Assembly: GCF_002025205.1 (NCBI RefSeq)
Contig: NZ_CP019947.1
Span: 1,619,501-1,683,500 of the forward strand
Source: Pseudomonas sp. CC6-YY-74
Lineage (GTDB): Bacteria; Pseudomonadota; Gammaproteobacteria; Pseudomonadales; Pseudomonadaceae
Direction of reading: 5' to 3'
Length of the DNA stretch: 64,000 bases
In this document: piece by piece, positions 16,465-27,038 of the stretch
How positions within the stretch are numbered: the stretch's first letter is position 1
Layout: the number at the start of each line of letters is the position of its first letter
Translations under genes and position numbers: made by a program
Notes under the pieces: model-generated
The model's database searches: none
What the model saw: only the letters and a program-made list of their open reading frames with translations
What the model was told of the DNA's origin: nothing

Positions 16465-17646
16465 ATGGAGAAGAATTCACCCCCTGATTGGGACCCGAGG
16501 TCTGAGGCCGTACTCAAAGATCAAATGGCAACCTACGACGACATGCGCCACCGTTGTCCGGTCGCACACAGTCGGTATGGCTATACCTCTTTGTTCAGGC
16601 ATGAGGATGTAATGCGCGTTCTGAAGGATCATGAAACCTTCAGTAGTGCCGTCTCGCGTTTCCCCTCGGTGCCCAATGGCATGGACCCGCCCGAGCATAC
16701 GGTGTACCGGCGCCTCATCGAGCCTTATTTCAGCCCGGAACAAATGGACGCCTTTGCACCGGAGTGCCGTGATGTAGCAGTTCGTCTGGTGCAGGTGTTA
16801 CCGGGTGAAGGCACAACTGAACTGATGGGTGAATTTGCCCAGATCTTTGCGTTGCAGATCCAGTGTGTCTGGCTGGGCTGGCCAGCCGATCTGTATGAGC
16901 CGCTGCGCCTATGGACGCTGAAGAATCACGCGGCCACCCTGGCCAGAGACGACGTCGCCCTGAGCGCCGTGGCCCTTGAGTTTGACGGTTACATCAAGAA
17001 TCTGCTGGCCGTGCGCCGTACTGCCGGCAATGCTGCGCCGGACGACATCACCACCAGCCTGCTACGCAATCAATCCCTGGGCAGGCCTCTGACAGACGAC
17101 GAAATCGTCAGCATTCTACGTAACTGGACGGTCGGCGAACTCGGAACCATTTCCGCCTCAATCGGCATTCTTGTGCATTACCTGGCAGTCAACTCCGAGC
17201 TTCAGCAGCAATTGCGCGAGCAACCCTCACTGCTACCTGCAGCCATCGATGAAATACTGCGCATTCATGCGCCACTGATCATGAATCGCCGGGTTACCAC
17301 GAAACAGGTCACGCTGGGCGGACGCGCACTCGCCACGGGTTCGCGTATTGCCCTTATCTGGGCGTCAGCCAATCGGGATGAGGCGGTCTTTGGCGATCCC
17401 GATGAATTTCGCCTCGATCGCGATCCAAAACTGAATCTGCTATACGGTGCTGGCATTCATATTTGCCCTGGTGCGCTGCTTGCCAGGCTGGAATTGCGGG
17501 TCGTGATGGAAGAGCTGCTTGCACGCACCAGCCGGATTGCACTGGCGCCGGATAAGGAACCGGTGAAGGCGTTTTTCCCTGCCAGCGGATTTTCTTCGCT
17601 ACCCCTGCATATTCAGAAACCTTCCTCCCCGATTTTGTCAGCCTGA
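16465..17646 (+). CDS. cytochrome P450 (soluble bacterial type)
   Basis: A 393-residue class I-type P450. ExxR is E263-ILR, and the haem loop is YGAGIHICPG with Cys334 as thiolate ligand. The I-helix region reads NWTVGELGTISASIG (221-234), which does not fit the common AGxxT pattern cleanly. No membrane anchor is present, and no ferredoxin or reductase gene is adjacent. It should hydroxylate or otherwise oxidise an organic substrate with electrons from an unlinked redox partner. AGGAG precedes the ATG at 16465; a start fourteen codons upstream is less likely. It follows marR on the same strand after 145 bases. Confidence 0.88.
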   Translation: MEKNSPPDWDPRSEAVLKDQMATYDDMRHRCPVAHSRYGYTSLFRHEDVMRVLKDHETFSSAVSRFPSVPNGMDPPEHTVYRRLIEPYFSPEQMDAFAPECRDVAVRLVQVLPGEGTTELMGEFAQIFALQIQCVWLGWPADLYEPLRLWTLKNHAATLARDDVALSAVALEFDGYIKNLLAVRRTAGNAAPDDITTSLLRNQSLGRPLTDDEIVSILRNWTVGELGTISASIGILVHYLAVNSELQQQLREQPSLLPAAIDEILRIHAPLIMNRRVTTKQVTLGGRALATGSRIALIWASANRDEAVFGDPDEFRLDRDPKLNLLYGAGIHICPGALLARLELRVVMEELLARTSRIALAPDKEPVKAFFPASGFSSLPLHIQKPSSPILSA

Positions 17647-17661
17647 CCAGCCCCGGGCTCC

Positions 17662-17799
17662 GATGATATCGGGCTGGCCTTTCATGCCGAGCGGCTTACG
17701 CAGATGGTGAAAGCCTTCGGCCTGGCCAGCGATCAGTTGGCCGCGCGGCTGCTGGACTGGACCGTGGTCCACGGCCAAGCCAGCGTAGGCCGGCGCTGA
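17662..17799 (+). other. unassigned coding-like fragment after the P450
   Basis: Forty-five codons in the same frame as the P450, downstream of its TGA, read like the C-terminus of a helical protein (AFHAERLTQMVKAFGLASDQ, ARLLDWTVVHGQA is close in style) and end at a TGA at 17797-17799. It has no start or ribosome site. It is probably the tail of a lost gene. No family was recognised. Confidence 0.25.
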
Positions 17800-17832
17800 G
17801 TCTTTTAACCGCGCGCCAGCCTCGGCGCGTGG

Positions 17833-18255
17833 CTAGAGGGCCGCGGCGGCGGTCGCCTGAATGCGTTGGACCATGGCCCGCAAACCGTTGCCGCGGGTGA
17901 CGCTCAGGTGTTTGATCAGGTTGAGCTGCTCGAAATACTGCTCGATATCGAAGTCGCGGATGTCGGCCGGGCGTTTGCCGTTATAAGCGGCCAATACCAC
18001 GGCCAGCAGGCCCTTGACGATAAAGGCATCGCTGTCCGCGTCGAAGAACAAGCGGTCGTCGCGCTGCTGGCTGACCAACCAGACCTGGCTCTGGCAACCG
18101 CGCACCAGATGCTCATCGGTGCGCTGGGCGTCATCCAGCGGCGGCAGTTCGCGGCCCAGGTCGATGATGTATTTGTAGCGTTCTTCCCAGTCATCGAAAA
18201 AAGACAGCGTCTCGATGATGTCGTCGCTGCTGATCTGCGTGCCGACCTGACTCAT
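17833..18255 (-). CDS. sufE: SufE sulfur-acceptor protein
   Basis: A 140-residue SufE. The persulfide-accepting Cys54 lies in HLVRGCQSQVWL, and the family C-terminal segment NLIKHLSVTRGNGLRAMVQR is intact. It takes sulfur from SufS Cys373 and passes it to the SufBCD scaffold. It is the last gene of the suf operon, 43 bases after sufT. Confidence 0.93.
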   Translation of the reverse strand: MSQVGTQISSDDIIETLSFFDDWEERYKYIIDLGRELPPLDDAQRTDEHLVRGCQSQVWLVSQQRDDRLFFDADSDAFIVKGLLAVVLAAYNGKRPADIRDFDIEQYFEQLNLIKHLSVTRGNGLRAMVQRIQATAAAAL

Positions 18256-18298
18256 ACCTTTAGCCCTCGCAAACTGTACTGGTTCAACCCCGGTCCCT

Positions 18299-18832
18299 TC
18301 AAAAGAACATCCCAGTTTCGAGCTGCGCTTCTTCGCTCATCATTTCACGGCTCCAGGCGGGATCGAAGACCAGGTCGACCTTGACCGCTGCCACGTTGGG
18401 TACCAGGCGCAGCCGATACTCCACGTCCCCCACCAGCACCGGGCCCATGCCACAGCTTGGCGCGGTCAGGGTCATGCGGATATCCACACGCTTGGCGTGC
18501 TGATCGATTTCAACCGCATAGATCAGCCCGAGATTGACCAGGTCCACCGGAATTTCCGGGTCGAACACCGTGCGCAACGCTTCCCACACCTGGGATTCGT
18601 GGATCAGCTCATCGGTCGGCGCGGGGAAGCTCAGCAGCTCCGGCTCCAGGCCGATATTGGCCGCATCGGTGCCATCGACCCGCACCATCTGACCGTTATA
18701 GGTCACGGTGTAATTACCCCCCAGGGACTGGGTGATAGTTACAAAAGTATCTTTGGGAATGGTCAGCGGTGTGCCATCGGGGACCCGGCGCGCGGGGCAA
18801 TCGGCCTGCGCAACTACCATACGTCGTTCCAT
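18299..18832 (-). CDS. sufT: Fe-S cluster assembly protein SufT
   Basis: A 177-residue protein with an N-terminal SufT-specific beta domain (TFVTITQSLGGNYTVTYNGQ) and a C-terminal MIP18/DUF59 domain (TVFDPEIPVDLVNLGLIYAV, MTLTAPSCGMGPVLVGDVE). SufT acts as an auxiliary maturation factor during high demand for Fe-S clusters, and the conserved Cys of APSCGMGP is present. It lies three bases after sufA, tightly coupled. Confidence 0.9.
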   Translation of the reverse strand: MERRMVVAQADCPARRVPDGTPLTIPKDTFVTITQSLGGNYTVTYNGQMVRVDGTDAANIGLEPELLSFPAPTDELIHESQVWEALRTVFDPEIPVDLVNLGLIYAVEIDQHAKRVDIRMTLTAPSCGMGPVLVGDVEYRLRLVPNVAAVKVDLVFDPAWSREMMSEEAQLETGMFF

Positions 18833-18835
18833 TTT

Positions 18836-19192
18836 TTAACTCACACTGAAGCTTTCGCCGCAACCACATTGGTCTTTGACGTTGGGGTTGATGAACCTGA
18901 TCTGGTGGTTGATGCCTTCCTTGACCAGATCGATTTGCGTGCCGGACAGCACCGCTAAGCTGTCGCGCTCGATGAACAATTCGATCTGCTCATCCAGGCG
19001 GTAATGCAGGTCATTCTCGCCGGCCTGCTCGACCATATCGAGCACATACATAAAACCGGTGCAGCCGCTTTTCTTGACGCTAACGCGCACCGCCTTGCCC
19101 GCCTGGCTATTCAGCTGGCGACGCAGATATTCCAGAGCGGCCGGGGTGACGGTGACCACCTGCTGGCTCGGATCGAAGGGTTCAACGCTCAT
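18836..19192 (-). CDS. sufA: A-type Fe-S carrier SufA
   Basis: A 118-residue HesB/IscA-family protein with the three cluster-binding cysteines Cys44 (KKSGCTGFMY), Cys109 and Cys111 (QCGCGESFSV). It transfers [2Fe-2S] or [4Fe-4S] clusters from SufBCD to target apoproteins. Its position after sufS, not at the head of the operon as in E. coli, is the arrangement seen with an iscR-type leader gene. Confidence 0.92.
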   Translation of the reverse strand: MSVEPFDPSQQVVTVTPAALEYLRRQLNSQAGKAVRVSVKKSGCTGFMYVLDMVEQAGENDLHYRLDEQIELFIERDSLAVLSGTQIDLVKEGINHQIRFINPNVKDQCGCGESFSVS

Positions 19193-19222
19193 GCCATGAC
19201 TCCAAAAAAACTGTGTGACTCT

Positions 19223-20467
19223 TTATAGAAACTCTCTGACCTTGGCCAGCGCCTCGAACAGCCGATCAACCTCGGCAAAGGTGTTGTAGATGCTGAAGCT
19301 GGCGCGCACGGTGCCGGGAATGCCGAACTGATCCATGATCGGTTGCGCGCAGTGGTTACCGGAACGCACGGCTACGCCCTGCTGATCCAGCAACATGCCC
19401 ACGTCATGCGGGTGGGCACCGTCCAGCAAAAAGCTCAGTACCGCGGTCTTCTGCGCCGCCGTGCCGATCAAGCGCATCCCTGGAGTGGCTTTGGCGCGTG
19501 CTTCGGCATAGGTCAGCAAGGCCTGTTCGTGCGCCGCCGCGGCCACGCGGTCAAGGCGCTGCAGGTAATCCACCGCCGCACCGAAACCAATCACCCCGGC
19601 AATATCCGGCGTGCCTGCTTCAAACTTGTAAGGCAGCTGGTTGTAGGTGGTGCCGGCAAAACTCACCGACTCGATCATCTCGCCGCCGCCCTGATAGGGC
19701 GGCATGCTTTCCAGTAGTTCGGCCTTGCCATACAGCACGCCCAGCCCGGTGGGGCCAAACAGCTTGTGGGCGGAAAACACGTAAAAATCGCAGTCCAGCG
19801 CCTGCACATCCACCGACCAGTGGCTCATGGCCTGGGCGCCGTCGATCAGGCACAAGGCGCCGACGGCATGCGCCATGCGCACGATGTCTTCGACCGGATT
19901 GATGCTGCCCAGGGCGTTGGACACCTGCGCGCAGGCGACCATGCGCACGCGCTCGTCGAGCATGTCGGCAAAGGCGGCCATGTTCAGCGTGCCGCTGGCG
20001 TCCACCGGAATCGCCTCGACTGTGGCGCCCTTCTCGGCGGCAATCATCTGCCAGGGCACGATATTGGAGTGATGCTCCATGGCCGAGACCAGAATCCGGT
20101 CGCCGGCCTGCAGCTGACTGCGGCCCCAGCAGGCGGCCACCAGATTGATGCCTTCGGTGGTGCCGCGGGTCCAGATGACCTGCCGGTTGTGTGGCGCATT
20201 AATCAAGCCGGCAACCTTGCCGCGCGCTGCCTCGAATTTCTCGGTGGCGCGCTCGGCCAGGGCATGGGCACCGCGGTGCACATTGCTGTTGTCCTGGCGG
20301 TAGTAATCGACAATGGCCTGAATCACCGCCTCGGGCTTTTGCGTGGTGGCGGCGTTGTCCAGGTACACCAGCGGATGACCATTAACCTCCTGGTGCAGAA
20401 TCGGAAAATCCTGGCGAATGTGTTCGACATCAAAGGCCGGGGGCGAGTGCAATGCGTGCTCAGTCAT
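19223..20467 (-). CDS. sufS: cysteine desulfurase SufS
   Basis: A 414-residue class II aminotransferase-fold desulfurase. The PLP Lys235 is in FSAHKLFGPTG, the catalytic Cys373 in RSGNHCAQP, and the helix around RGTTEGINLV binds phosphate. It removes sulfur from cysteine for SufE. The ATG at 20467 overlaps the end of sufD by eight bases. A start ten codons upstream is not supported. Confidence 0.95.
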   Translation of the reverse strand: MTEHALHSPPAFDVEHIRQDFPILHQEVNGHPLVYLDNAATTQKPEAVIQAIVDYYRQDNSNVHRGAHALAERATEKFEAARGKVAGLINAPHNRQVIWTRGTTEGINLVAACWGRSQLQAGDRILVSAMEHHSNIVPWQMIAAEKGATVEAIPVDASGTLNMAAFADMLDERVRMVACAQVSNALGSINPVEDIVRMAHAVGALCLIDGAQAMSHWSVDVQALDCDFYVFSAHKLFGPTGLGVLYGKAELLESMPPYQGGGEMIESVSFAGTTYNQLPYKFEAGTPDIAGVIGFGAAVDYLQRLDRVAAAAHEQALLTYAEARAKATPGMRLIGTAAQKTAVLSFLLDGAHPHDVGMLLDQQGVAVRSGNHCAQPIMDQFGIPGTVRASFSIYNTFAEVDRLFEALAKVREFL

Positions 20468-21767
20468 CGTCCAGTTGCTCCAGGTGGGCTGTTTCACGGC
20501 CGAGCAGAGCGGCGATACGCGGGCGCAGATAGGCCTGCACTGCCGGTTCCGGCACCTGATTGAGCAGCTCGTTGATAAACCCGAAACTGAGCATGCTCAT
20601 GGCCTCGGCATGGGACAGCCCGCGGCTCTGCAGGTAAAACAGCGAGGTCTGATCGAGCTGGGTAATGGTTGCACCATGAGCGCAGCGCACATCGTCGGCG
20701 TAGATTTCCAGTTCGGGCTTGGTGTAGACCTCGGCGTTGCGCGAGGTCAGCAGGTTCTTGTTGCTGAGCTCGGCCAGGGTCTTCTGGGCCTGGGGATGAA
20801 TATGAATGCGCCCGTTGAACACCGCCTTGGCCGAGTCGCCAATAATGCCGCGGAAAATTTCATTGGTGCTGCAGTGCGGCACGCAGTGCTCGACATTGGT
20901 GTGGTAATCGATCAGCTGTTTGTTGCGCGGTAGGTACACGCCATGCAACTCCAGGTGCGCGCCCGGGCCGCGATGATTGACCTGGTAGTCGATGCGCTTC
21001 AGGCGGCTGCCCTGGGCCAGGGTGAAACCGTAAAAGCGCGCGTCGCGCTGCAGGTCCACATGCACGCCGCCCACATGCAGCAGGTCTTCCTGCTCCAGGT
21101 TGATGCGGTAATGCTGCAGTTGGGCATTGGCGCCTACCACGGCCTCGGTCAGGCAATTGACGAAACCGTTCTGCGTAGCTGCGCTGGAGGCGTAGTGCTC
21201 GATCAACTCAGCCTGGCTGCCTTCTTCCAGCACCAGCAGCACGCGCTGATTGCTCACCGCCGGTTGCGCCTCGGGGGTCGAGACATTGAGGATATACACC
21301 GGCTTGTCGAGCGTCTGACCCTTGCCCACCTGCACCAGAATACCATCGGCCAGCCAGGCGTTGCTTAGCGCGGCAAACAGGTGTCGCTGAACATCGACCA
21401 CCTGGCCCAGGTGCTGCTTGATCAGCTGCTGCTGCGCCGTGTCGGCATCGGCAAAGCGCACCACCCCTTGCGGCAATGGGCTGGAATGCTCAGCGGCAAA
21501 CTGGCCGTTGATAAACACCAGGCGGGTGGCGTCCAGCGGCATGGCATCGACGCTGGCCTGCCAGTCGCTAGCGCCCGCCGAGGCCCAGCGAATCGGACCG
21601 CTGGTTTGCAGGGGGGCCAGCGTGGTGTGCTGCCATAATTCGGTTTTGCGCCCCGGCCAGGTGGCTGCCGACCAGTCTGCTGCGCCCTGTTGACGCAAGG
21701 TGGCAAGCCAGGCCGGATTGTTCTGTGCGGCGGCCAGGGTGATGGCGTTTTTTTGAAAGTCAGTCAT
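20460..21767 (-). CDS. sufD: SufD scaffold subunit
   Basis: A 435-residue SufD. The C-terminal beta-helix core includes HRGPGAHLELHGVYLPRNKQ, the conserved His of VEHCVPHCSTNEIFRGI, and the end motif DDVRCAHGATITQLDQTSLFYLQSRG. With SufB and SufC it forms the SufBC2D scaffold. The ATG at 21767 begins MTDFQKN four bases after sufC; the upstream in-frame stretch is sufC sequence out of frame. Confidence 0.94.
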   Translation of the reverse strand: MTDFQKNAITLAAAQNNPAWLATLRQQGAADWSAATWPGRKTELWQHTTLAPLQTSGPIRWASAGASDWQASVDAMPLDATRLVFINGQFAAEHSSPLPQGVVRFADADTAQQQLIKQHLGQVVDVQRHLFAALSNAWLADGILVQVGKGQTLDKPVYILNVSTPEAQPAVSNQRVLLVLEEGSQAELIEHYASSAATQNGFVNCLTEAVVGANAQLQHYRINLEQEDLLHVGGVHVDLQRDARFYGFTLAQGSRLKRIDYQVNHRGPGAHLELHGVYLPRNKQLIDYHTNVEHCVPHCSTNEIFRGIIGDSAKAVFNGRIHIHPQAQKTLAELSNKNLLTSRNAEVYTKPELEIYADDVRCAHGATITQLDQTSLFYLQSRGLSHAEAMSMLSFGFINELLNQVPEPAVQAYLRPRIAALLGRETAHLEQLDDD

Positions 21768-21771
21768 GGTT

Positions 21772-22521
21772 TCAGGCGACCCCGTTTTCCAACCAGCTGT
21801 AGCCTTTGGCTTCCAACTCGAGGGCCAGGCTCTTGTCGCCGGATTTGACGATGCGGCCATCGGCCAGCACATGCACGTAATCCGGCACTATGTAGTCCAG
21901 CAGGCGCTGGTAGTGGGTTACCACGATAAAGCTGCGCTTGCCGTCACGCATGCTGTTGACGCCTTCGGCCACCAGTTGCAGGGCGTCGATATCCAGCCCG
22001 GAGTCGGTTTCATCGAGGATGCACAGATCAGGCTCAAGCAGCATCATCTGCATGATCTCGTTGCGCTTCTTCTCACCGCCGGAAAAACCTTCGTTAACCC
22101 CGCGTTTTAAAAAGCTCGCATCCAGATCCACACGCTTGCTGGTGGCCCGGGCCAGTTTCATAAACTCGACTGCCGACAGCGGCGGCTGACCGGTGTGCTT
22201 GCGCTTGGCATCCACCGACACCTTGAGAAATTCCATATTGCTCACGCCGGGAATTTCCACCGGGTACTGGAAGGCCAGAAACAAACCTTCACGGGCCCGT
22301 TCTTCGGTGCTCATGGCCAGTAAGTCACGGCCCTTGAAGGTGATGACGCCGGCGGTGGCTTCATAGCCTGGGCGGCCCGAGAGGACATTGCCCAGGGTGC
22401 TTTTGCCGGAACCATTGGGGCCCATGATGGCGTGTACTTCGCCGGGTTTGATCTCGATAGCAAGACCTTTGAGAATTTCAAGGCCTTCAACTTTTGCGCA
22501 TAAGTCTTTGACTGATAACAT
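21772..22521 (-). CDS. sufC: SufC ATPase
   Basis: A 249-residue ABC-type ATPase. Walker A is GPNGSGKST (34-42), the signature is FSGGEKKRNE, Walker B LCILDETDSGLD, and the H-loop VVTHYQRLLDYI. It drives conformational changes of SufB/SufD during cluster assembly. It starts at the ATG at 22521 (MLSVKDL). The 60-base gap after sufB is the largest one within sufBCDS. Confidence 0.95.
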   Translation of the reverse strand: MLSVKDLCAKVEGLEILKGLAIEIKPGEVHAIMGPNGSGKSTLGNVLSGRPGYEATAGVITFKGRDLLAMSTEERAREGLFLAFQYPVEIPGVSNMEFLKVSVDAKRKHTGQPPLSAVEFMKLARATSKRVDLDASFLKRGVNEGFSGGEKKRNEIMQMMLLEPDLCILDETDSGLDIDALQLVAEGVNSMRDGKRSFIVVTHYQRLLDYIVPDYVHVLADGRIVKSGDKSLALELEAKGYSWLENGVA

Positions 22522-22581
22522 ATTTAATGCCTGATATCTGTATAAATTGGGGGCATTCAAGGTCGTTCTGAGGTGTTCAGG

Positions 22582-24018
<1,437 letters not shown>

Positions 24019-24141
24019 GGTATCACCTCAGTCATGCAGCCAATCGGCGAAGGCCCTTGGCGGCAAAGTCAGTTCAGGCTTGCAGTCACACTGCCTTGTG
24101 CCGATGGCACCCGGTTGGCGTACTGCACGAATCAGGCGGCT

Positions 24142-24636
24142 CTAACGGCCGCTGTAAATAATGTGTTCCGGGCTTGCAGTTGACTGGCCAGGGGCGCAGT
24201 CGGACTCGTTCTGGCGCGTATGCACCCTTCTGATATCCTCGCGGCAGATCAGATCTGCCAGGCTGATATTGTTTAAAAACTGCTGCAGGCGTTCACTCAG
24301 GTCCGACCATAAGTGATGGGTAAGGCACACCTCACCCTGCTGGCAGTCGGCCCGGCCGAGGCAGCGCGTGGCATCCATGGAGTCATCCACCGCTTCGACG
24401 ATCTGCTCCACGCTGATCTGTGCGGGACTGCTCGCCAAGCGGTAGCCGCCGCCGGGCCCGCGAACACTGGTCACCAGCTTGCAACGACGCAACTTGGCAA
24501 ACAGTTGCTCCAGGTAGGAGACAGACACCCCCTGGCGCTGGGAAATTTGCGCAAGAGTGATGGGGCCTTGATCCTCATGAAAGGCTAGATCAAGCATCGC
24601 CGTTACCGCATAGCGGCCTTTAGTAGTCAGTCTCAT
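24142..24636 (-). CDS. iscR: IscR-type Rrf2 regulator of the suf operon
   Basis: A 164-residue Rrf2 regulator. The N-terminal winged helix ([30 protein letters not shown]) is followed by Cys92, Cys98, Cys104 and His107, the exact [2Fe-2S] ligand spacing of E. coli IscR. In holo form IscR represses type 1 sites; the apo form also acts at type 2 sites. The ATG at 24636 begins [11 protein letters not shown]. It lies immediately upstream of sufB and behind an IscR-like box, so autoregulation of the whole suf operon is likely. The C-terminal 25 residues are unusually polar. Confidence 0.92.
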   Translation of the reverse strand: MRLTTKGRYAVTAMLDLAFHEDQGPITLAQISQRQGVSVSYLEQLFAKLRRCKLVTSVRGPGGGYRLASSPAQISVEQIVEAVDDSMDATRCLGRADCQQGEVCLTHHLWSDLSERLQQFLNNISLADLICREDIRRVHTRQNESDCAPGQSTASPEHIIYSGR

Positions 24637-24675
24637 TAACGGCTCCAAGCCGGCCGGACAGGCCTGTACCATGTA

Positions 24676-24700
24676 ATAACCAAGCAATTTAGTCAAGTAT
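24676..24700 (-). promoter_or_regulatory. IscR type 1-like operator / promoter of iscR-suf
   Basis: Read on the minus strand, the 25 bases start ATACTTGACTAAATT and end CTTGGTTAT. They fit the E. coli type 1 IscR consensus at most positions (ATA at one end, GACT core, GG-TAT at the other). TTGACT within it is a good -35 box; the matching -10 is weak. It is 40 bases upstream of the iscR ATG. Regulation is inferred by analogy. Confidence 0.6.
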
Positions 24701-24704
24701 TATT

Positions 24705-25260
24705 CACCTGCCGGACTTTGTTCCTCGACGTCCTGGACGGCGCGTAGCAGGGTCTTACGCAGTGAGCTGGCGGAGAACTTGATGGGCATTGTCGGTTCAT
24801 GCTGCTGCCCAGCGAGGTGTGCAGCAACACATAGATGCCGCGCAAGGTCGCATTGGCGCGCACTTCGCGGGTCAGTTGGTAGCCGTCCATCCCAGGCATT
24901 CCGATGTCCGAAACCACAATTTCGATGGCCTGGGGCGTGTCGGTCAGGCGCAGCAGTTCAGCCCGCGCCTTCTCGCCATTGCGCAGCGGCAGGCAAGGCC
25001 GCGCAGGGCATTGAGCGTCTGGTGCAGGGATACACTCTAGTCATCCACCCCAGCACCCGCGCCGCTGCAGTTGGGCGAGCTGGCCGCCGGACAGTTCGGG
25101 CGCAGCCGGCAGGTAGGCGAGCGGCACCAGTTCATGAAGAGTGCGTTCGATATAGAGAATCTGCACCCGCCGGCAGCGCCCCGGCGATCTCGGCGCCCCC
25201 GGCGATCAATGGGGTTAGATTCCGAGGCTTCTCCAGTGCAGTAGTGTGTTGCATCGACTG
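24705..25260 (-). pseudogene. CheV-type chemotaxis coupling protein, heavily decayed
   Basis: Pieces of a CheV protein can be read in order across several frames: VQILYIERTLHELVPLAYLP (end of the CheW-like domain, ~25150-25090), then AELLRLTDTPQAIEIVVSDI and MPGMDGYQLTREVRAN (receiver domain with the phospho-acceptor Asp, ~25000-24840), then YVLLHTSLGSSMNRQ, and KFSASSLRKTLLRAVQD close to the end. At least three frame changes and internal losses separate them. It cannot be functional. CheV would couple chemoreceptors to CheA. Confidence 0.65.
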
Positions 25261-25486
25261 GTTGAATCCACAACCCACCGCTGCCTGTGACAACCGGCAG
25301 AAGCGGCCCAGACTGTGTAAAAACGCCGCCGCTGTGTTGAGGTCTGGGCTGCTACTTGAAATCTGCCAGCGTGTGGCTAATCAGCAGACTCGGAATTTGC
25401 GTAGAGGCGCGATTTGCGTTCTGACTCTACCCCACAAGCCTGCTCAAAAAAGCTTTACACCGCCTCGGCCAATAGCAGTCACTCAA

Positions 25487-25594
25487 ATGTTCCTACGAAA
25501 CCCGGGGCGATTCACATTGAGTGAAGACAAGTATGACAACCTGATTGATCTTCTGACAGAACTCGAAGCACTGGACAGTAGCCTGAAGCCCTGA
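25487..25594 (+). other. short ORF of unknown status
   Basis: A 35-codon frame beginning MFLRNPGRFTLSEDKYDNLI, followed by acidic helical sequence (LLTELEALDSS) and a TGA. No convincing ribosome site precedes it. It might be the C-terminus of a lost gene or a small protein. The 230 bases to its left hold no other supported feature. Confidence 0.25.
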
Positions 25595-25624
25595 CTATCA
25601 GGCCTCTACTGTCAGGCCAACTAC

Positions 25625-26851
25625 TTATTCAATGGCTTCGTCTTTTTCACTGCGACTGATAATCGCAGCGCCCACCAAGTCACCGGTTACATTCAAGGCG
25701 GTAGCCCCCATGCCAACCAGTGAGTCAATCGCTGCGAGCAGGGCAACCGTCTCGATCGGCAAACCCACTTGAGTGAATACGGTGGCGATCATGATAATCC
25801 CGGCCCCTGGCACACCTGCCGTACCTATAGTTGCCAGAGTTCCGACGATTACGATTTGTACCATCTGCATCAGATCCAGCGGTACACCGATCACGTTGGC
25901 TGCAAAGACGGCCGATATCGCTATCCTGATTGCCGCCCCATCCATGTTGATCGTAGCCCCCAGAGGCAGAATGAAGCTATACGCCCGGTGGGAGAGTCCC
26001 ATGTTGCTGGCAGCATTCATGGTAATCGGCAATGTACCGGAACTACTCTGAGTGGCGAAGGCTGTAACGATGGGTGTCCTCGCGTACCGAATGAAATTGC
26101 CGACTTTGACGCCCGATACAAGCATGGCCAAGCAATAGAGACCCGCGTGCACGAACAAGGCGACATACAGCACCAGTATCATGCCTGCCAATGATGTAAT
26201 GGTGGCGGCCCCCTGCTCTGCAACAGTACCGGCCACGATAGCGAATATTCCGATAGGCAAGTAGTGCAGCACGCCGCGCATGATCATCATGGTAGCTTCG
26301 TTGAGCCCCTCGACAACCTTGAGCACCTGTCTGGCGGCATCTCCATAATCCGGGGATTCGCGTAGCTTTAGCAGTGCAAGGCCAAAGGTCACGGCCGTAA
26401 ATATGATGCCAAGCATGTTCATCTGAATAAAGGCTGTAAACAGATTGTCCGGAACGATACTGAGAACGACCTGGACGATACTTGCCTGATTCTTCACATC
26501 GACCATGGCCTCGCTAGCAATCTGCATACCGGTGCCCGGAGACAGCACCGACGCTACGGCAATGCCCACAATCATGGCAATGGCTGTCGTCAGCAGATAC
26601 CAGACAATGGTTTTCCTGCCCAGGCGTCCCACCCCACCGGCATCTCCCTGGTTGACACCCACAATCAGGGTAAACAGCACAATGGGGACGATCAGGAATT
26701 TCAGCAGCCTCAGTAGAAGCTCACCAAAGGGAGCAAACCAGTCAACGACCGATTGCCCGGCAAACAACCCGACGACGATACCCAGTATCAATGCAATGGT
26801 GATACGGAGTATCAGAGACGACTCTGTATACGTTTTGAACAATGCGTGCAT
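25625..26851 (-). CDS. dicarboxylate/amino acid:cation symporter (DAACS family)
   Basis: A 408-residue secondary transporter. Eight transmembrane segments plus the family's two re-entrant loops are visible: the serine-rich TQSSSGTLPITMNA hairpin, the NMDGAAIRIAIS transport motif, and the GVPGAGIIMIATVF loop. It imports glutamate, aspartate or C4-dicarboxylates with Na+ or H+. Sequence alone does not fix the substrate. The start at 26851 (MHALFKT) is chosen because 63 upstream in-frame codons lack membrane-protein character. Flanked by remnants on both sides. Confidence 0.88.
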   Translation of the reverse strand: MHALFKTYTESSLILRITIALILGIVVGLFAGQSVVDWFAPFGELLLRLLKFLIVPIVLFTLIVGVNQGDAGGVGRLGRKTIVWYLLTTAIAMIVGIAVASVLSPGTGMQIASEAMVDVKNQASIVQVVLSIVPDNLFTAFIQMNMLGIIFTAVTFGLALLKLRESPDYGDAARQVLKVVEGLNEATMMIMRGVLHYLPIGIFAIVAGTVAEQGAATITSLAGMILVLYVALFVHAGLYCLAMLVSGVKVGNFIRYARTPIVTAFATQSSSGTLPITMNAASNMGLSHRAYSFILPLGATINMDGAAIRIAISAVFAANVIGVPLDLMQMVQIVIVGTLATIGTAGVPGAGIIMIATVFTQVGLPIETVALLAAIDSLVGMGATALNVTGDLVGAAIISRSEKDEAIE

Positions 26852-27038
26852 GACTTCTATTCTGAATTGAATGTGGGCAAGCAACAGGCTCGCATAGTGA
26901 TGCCGCCATCCTGACTGTACGGCGTGAAGCTGCGAAGTATATGGACGAGCACCTCCTGAACAAGCTTGCCCGCTGCACACAAGTTGGCGGCTGCAGGAGC
27001 TGAGTGCAACACGGTTATTGAATTGAGACGGGAACATC

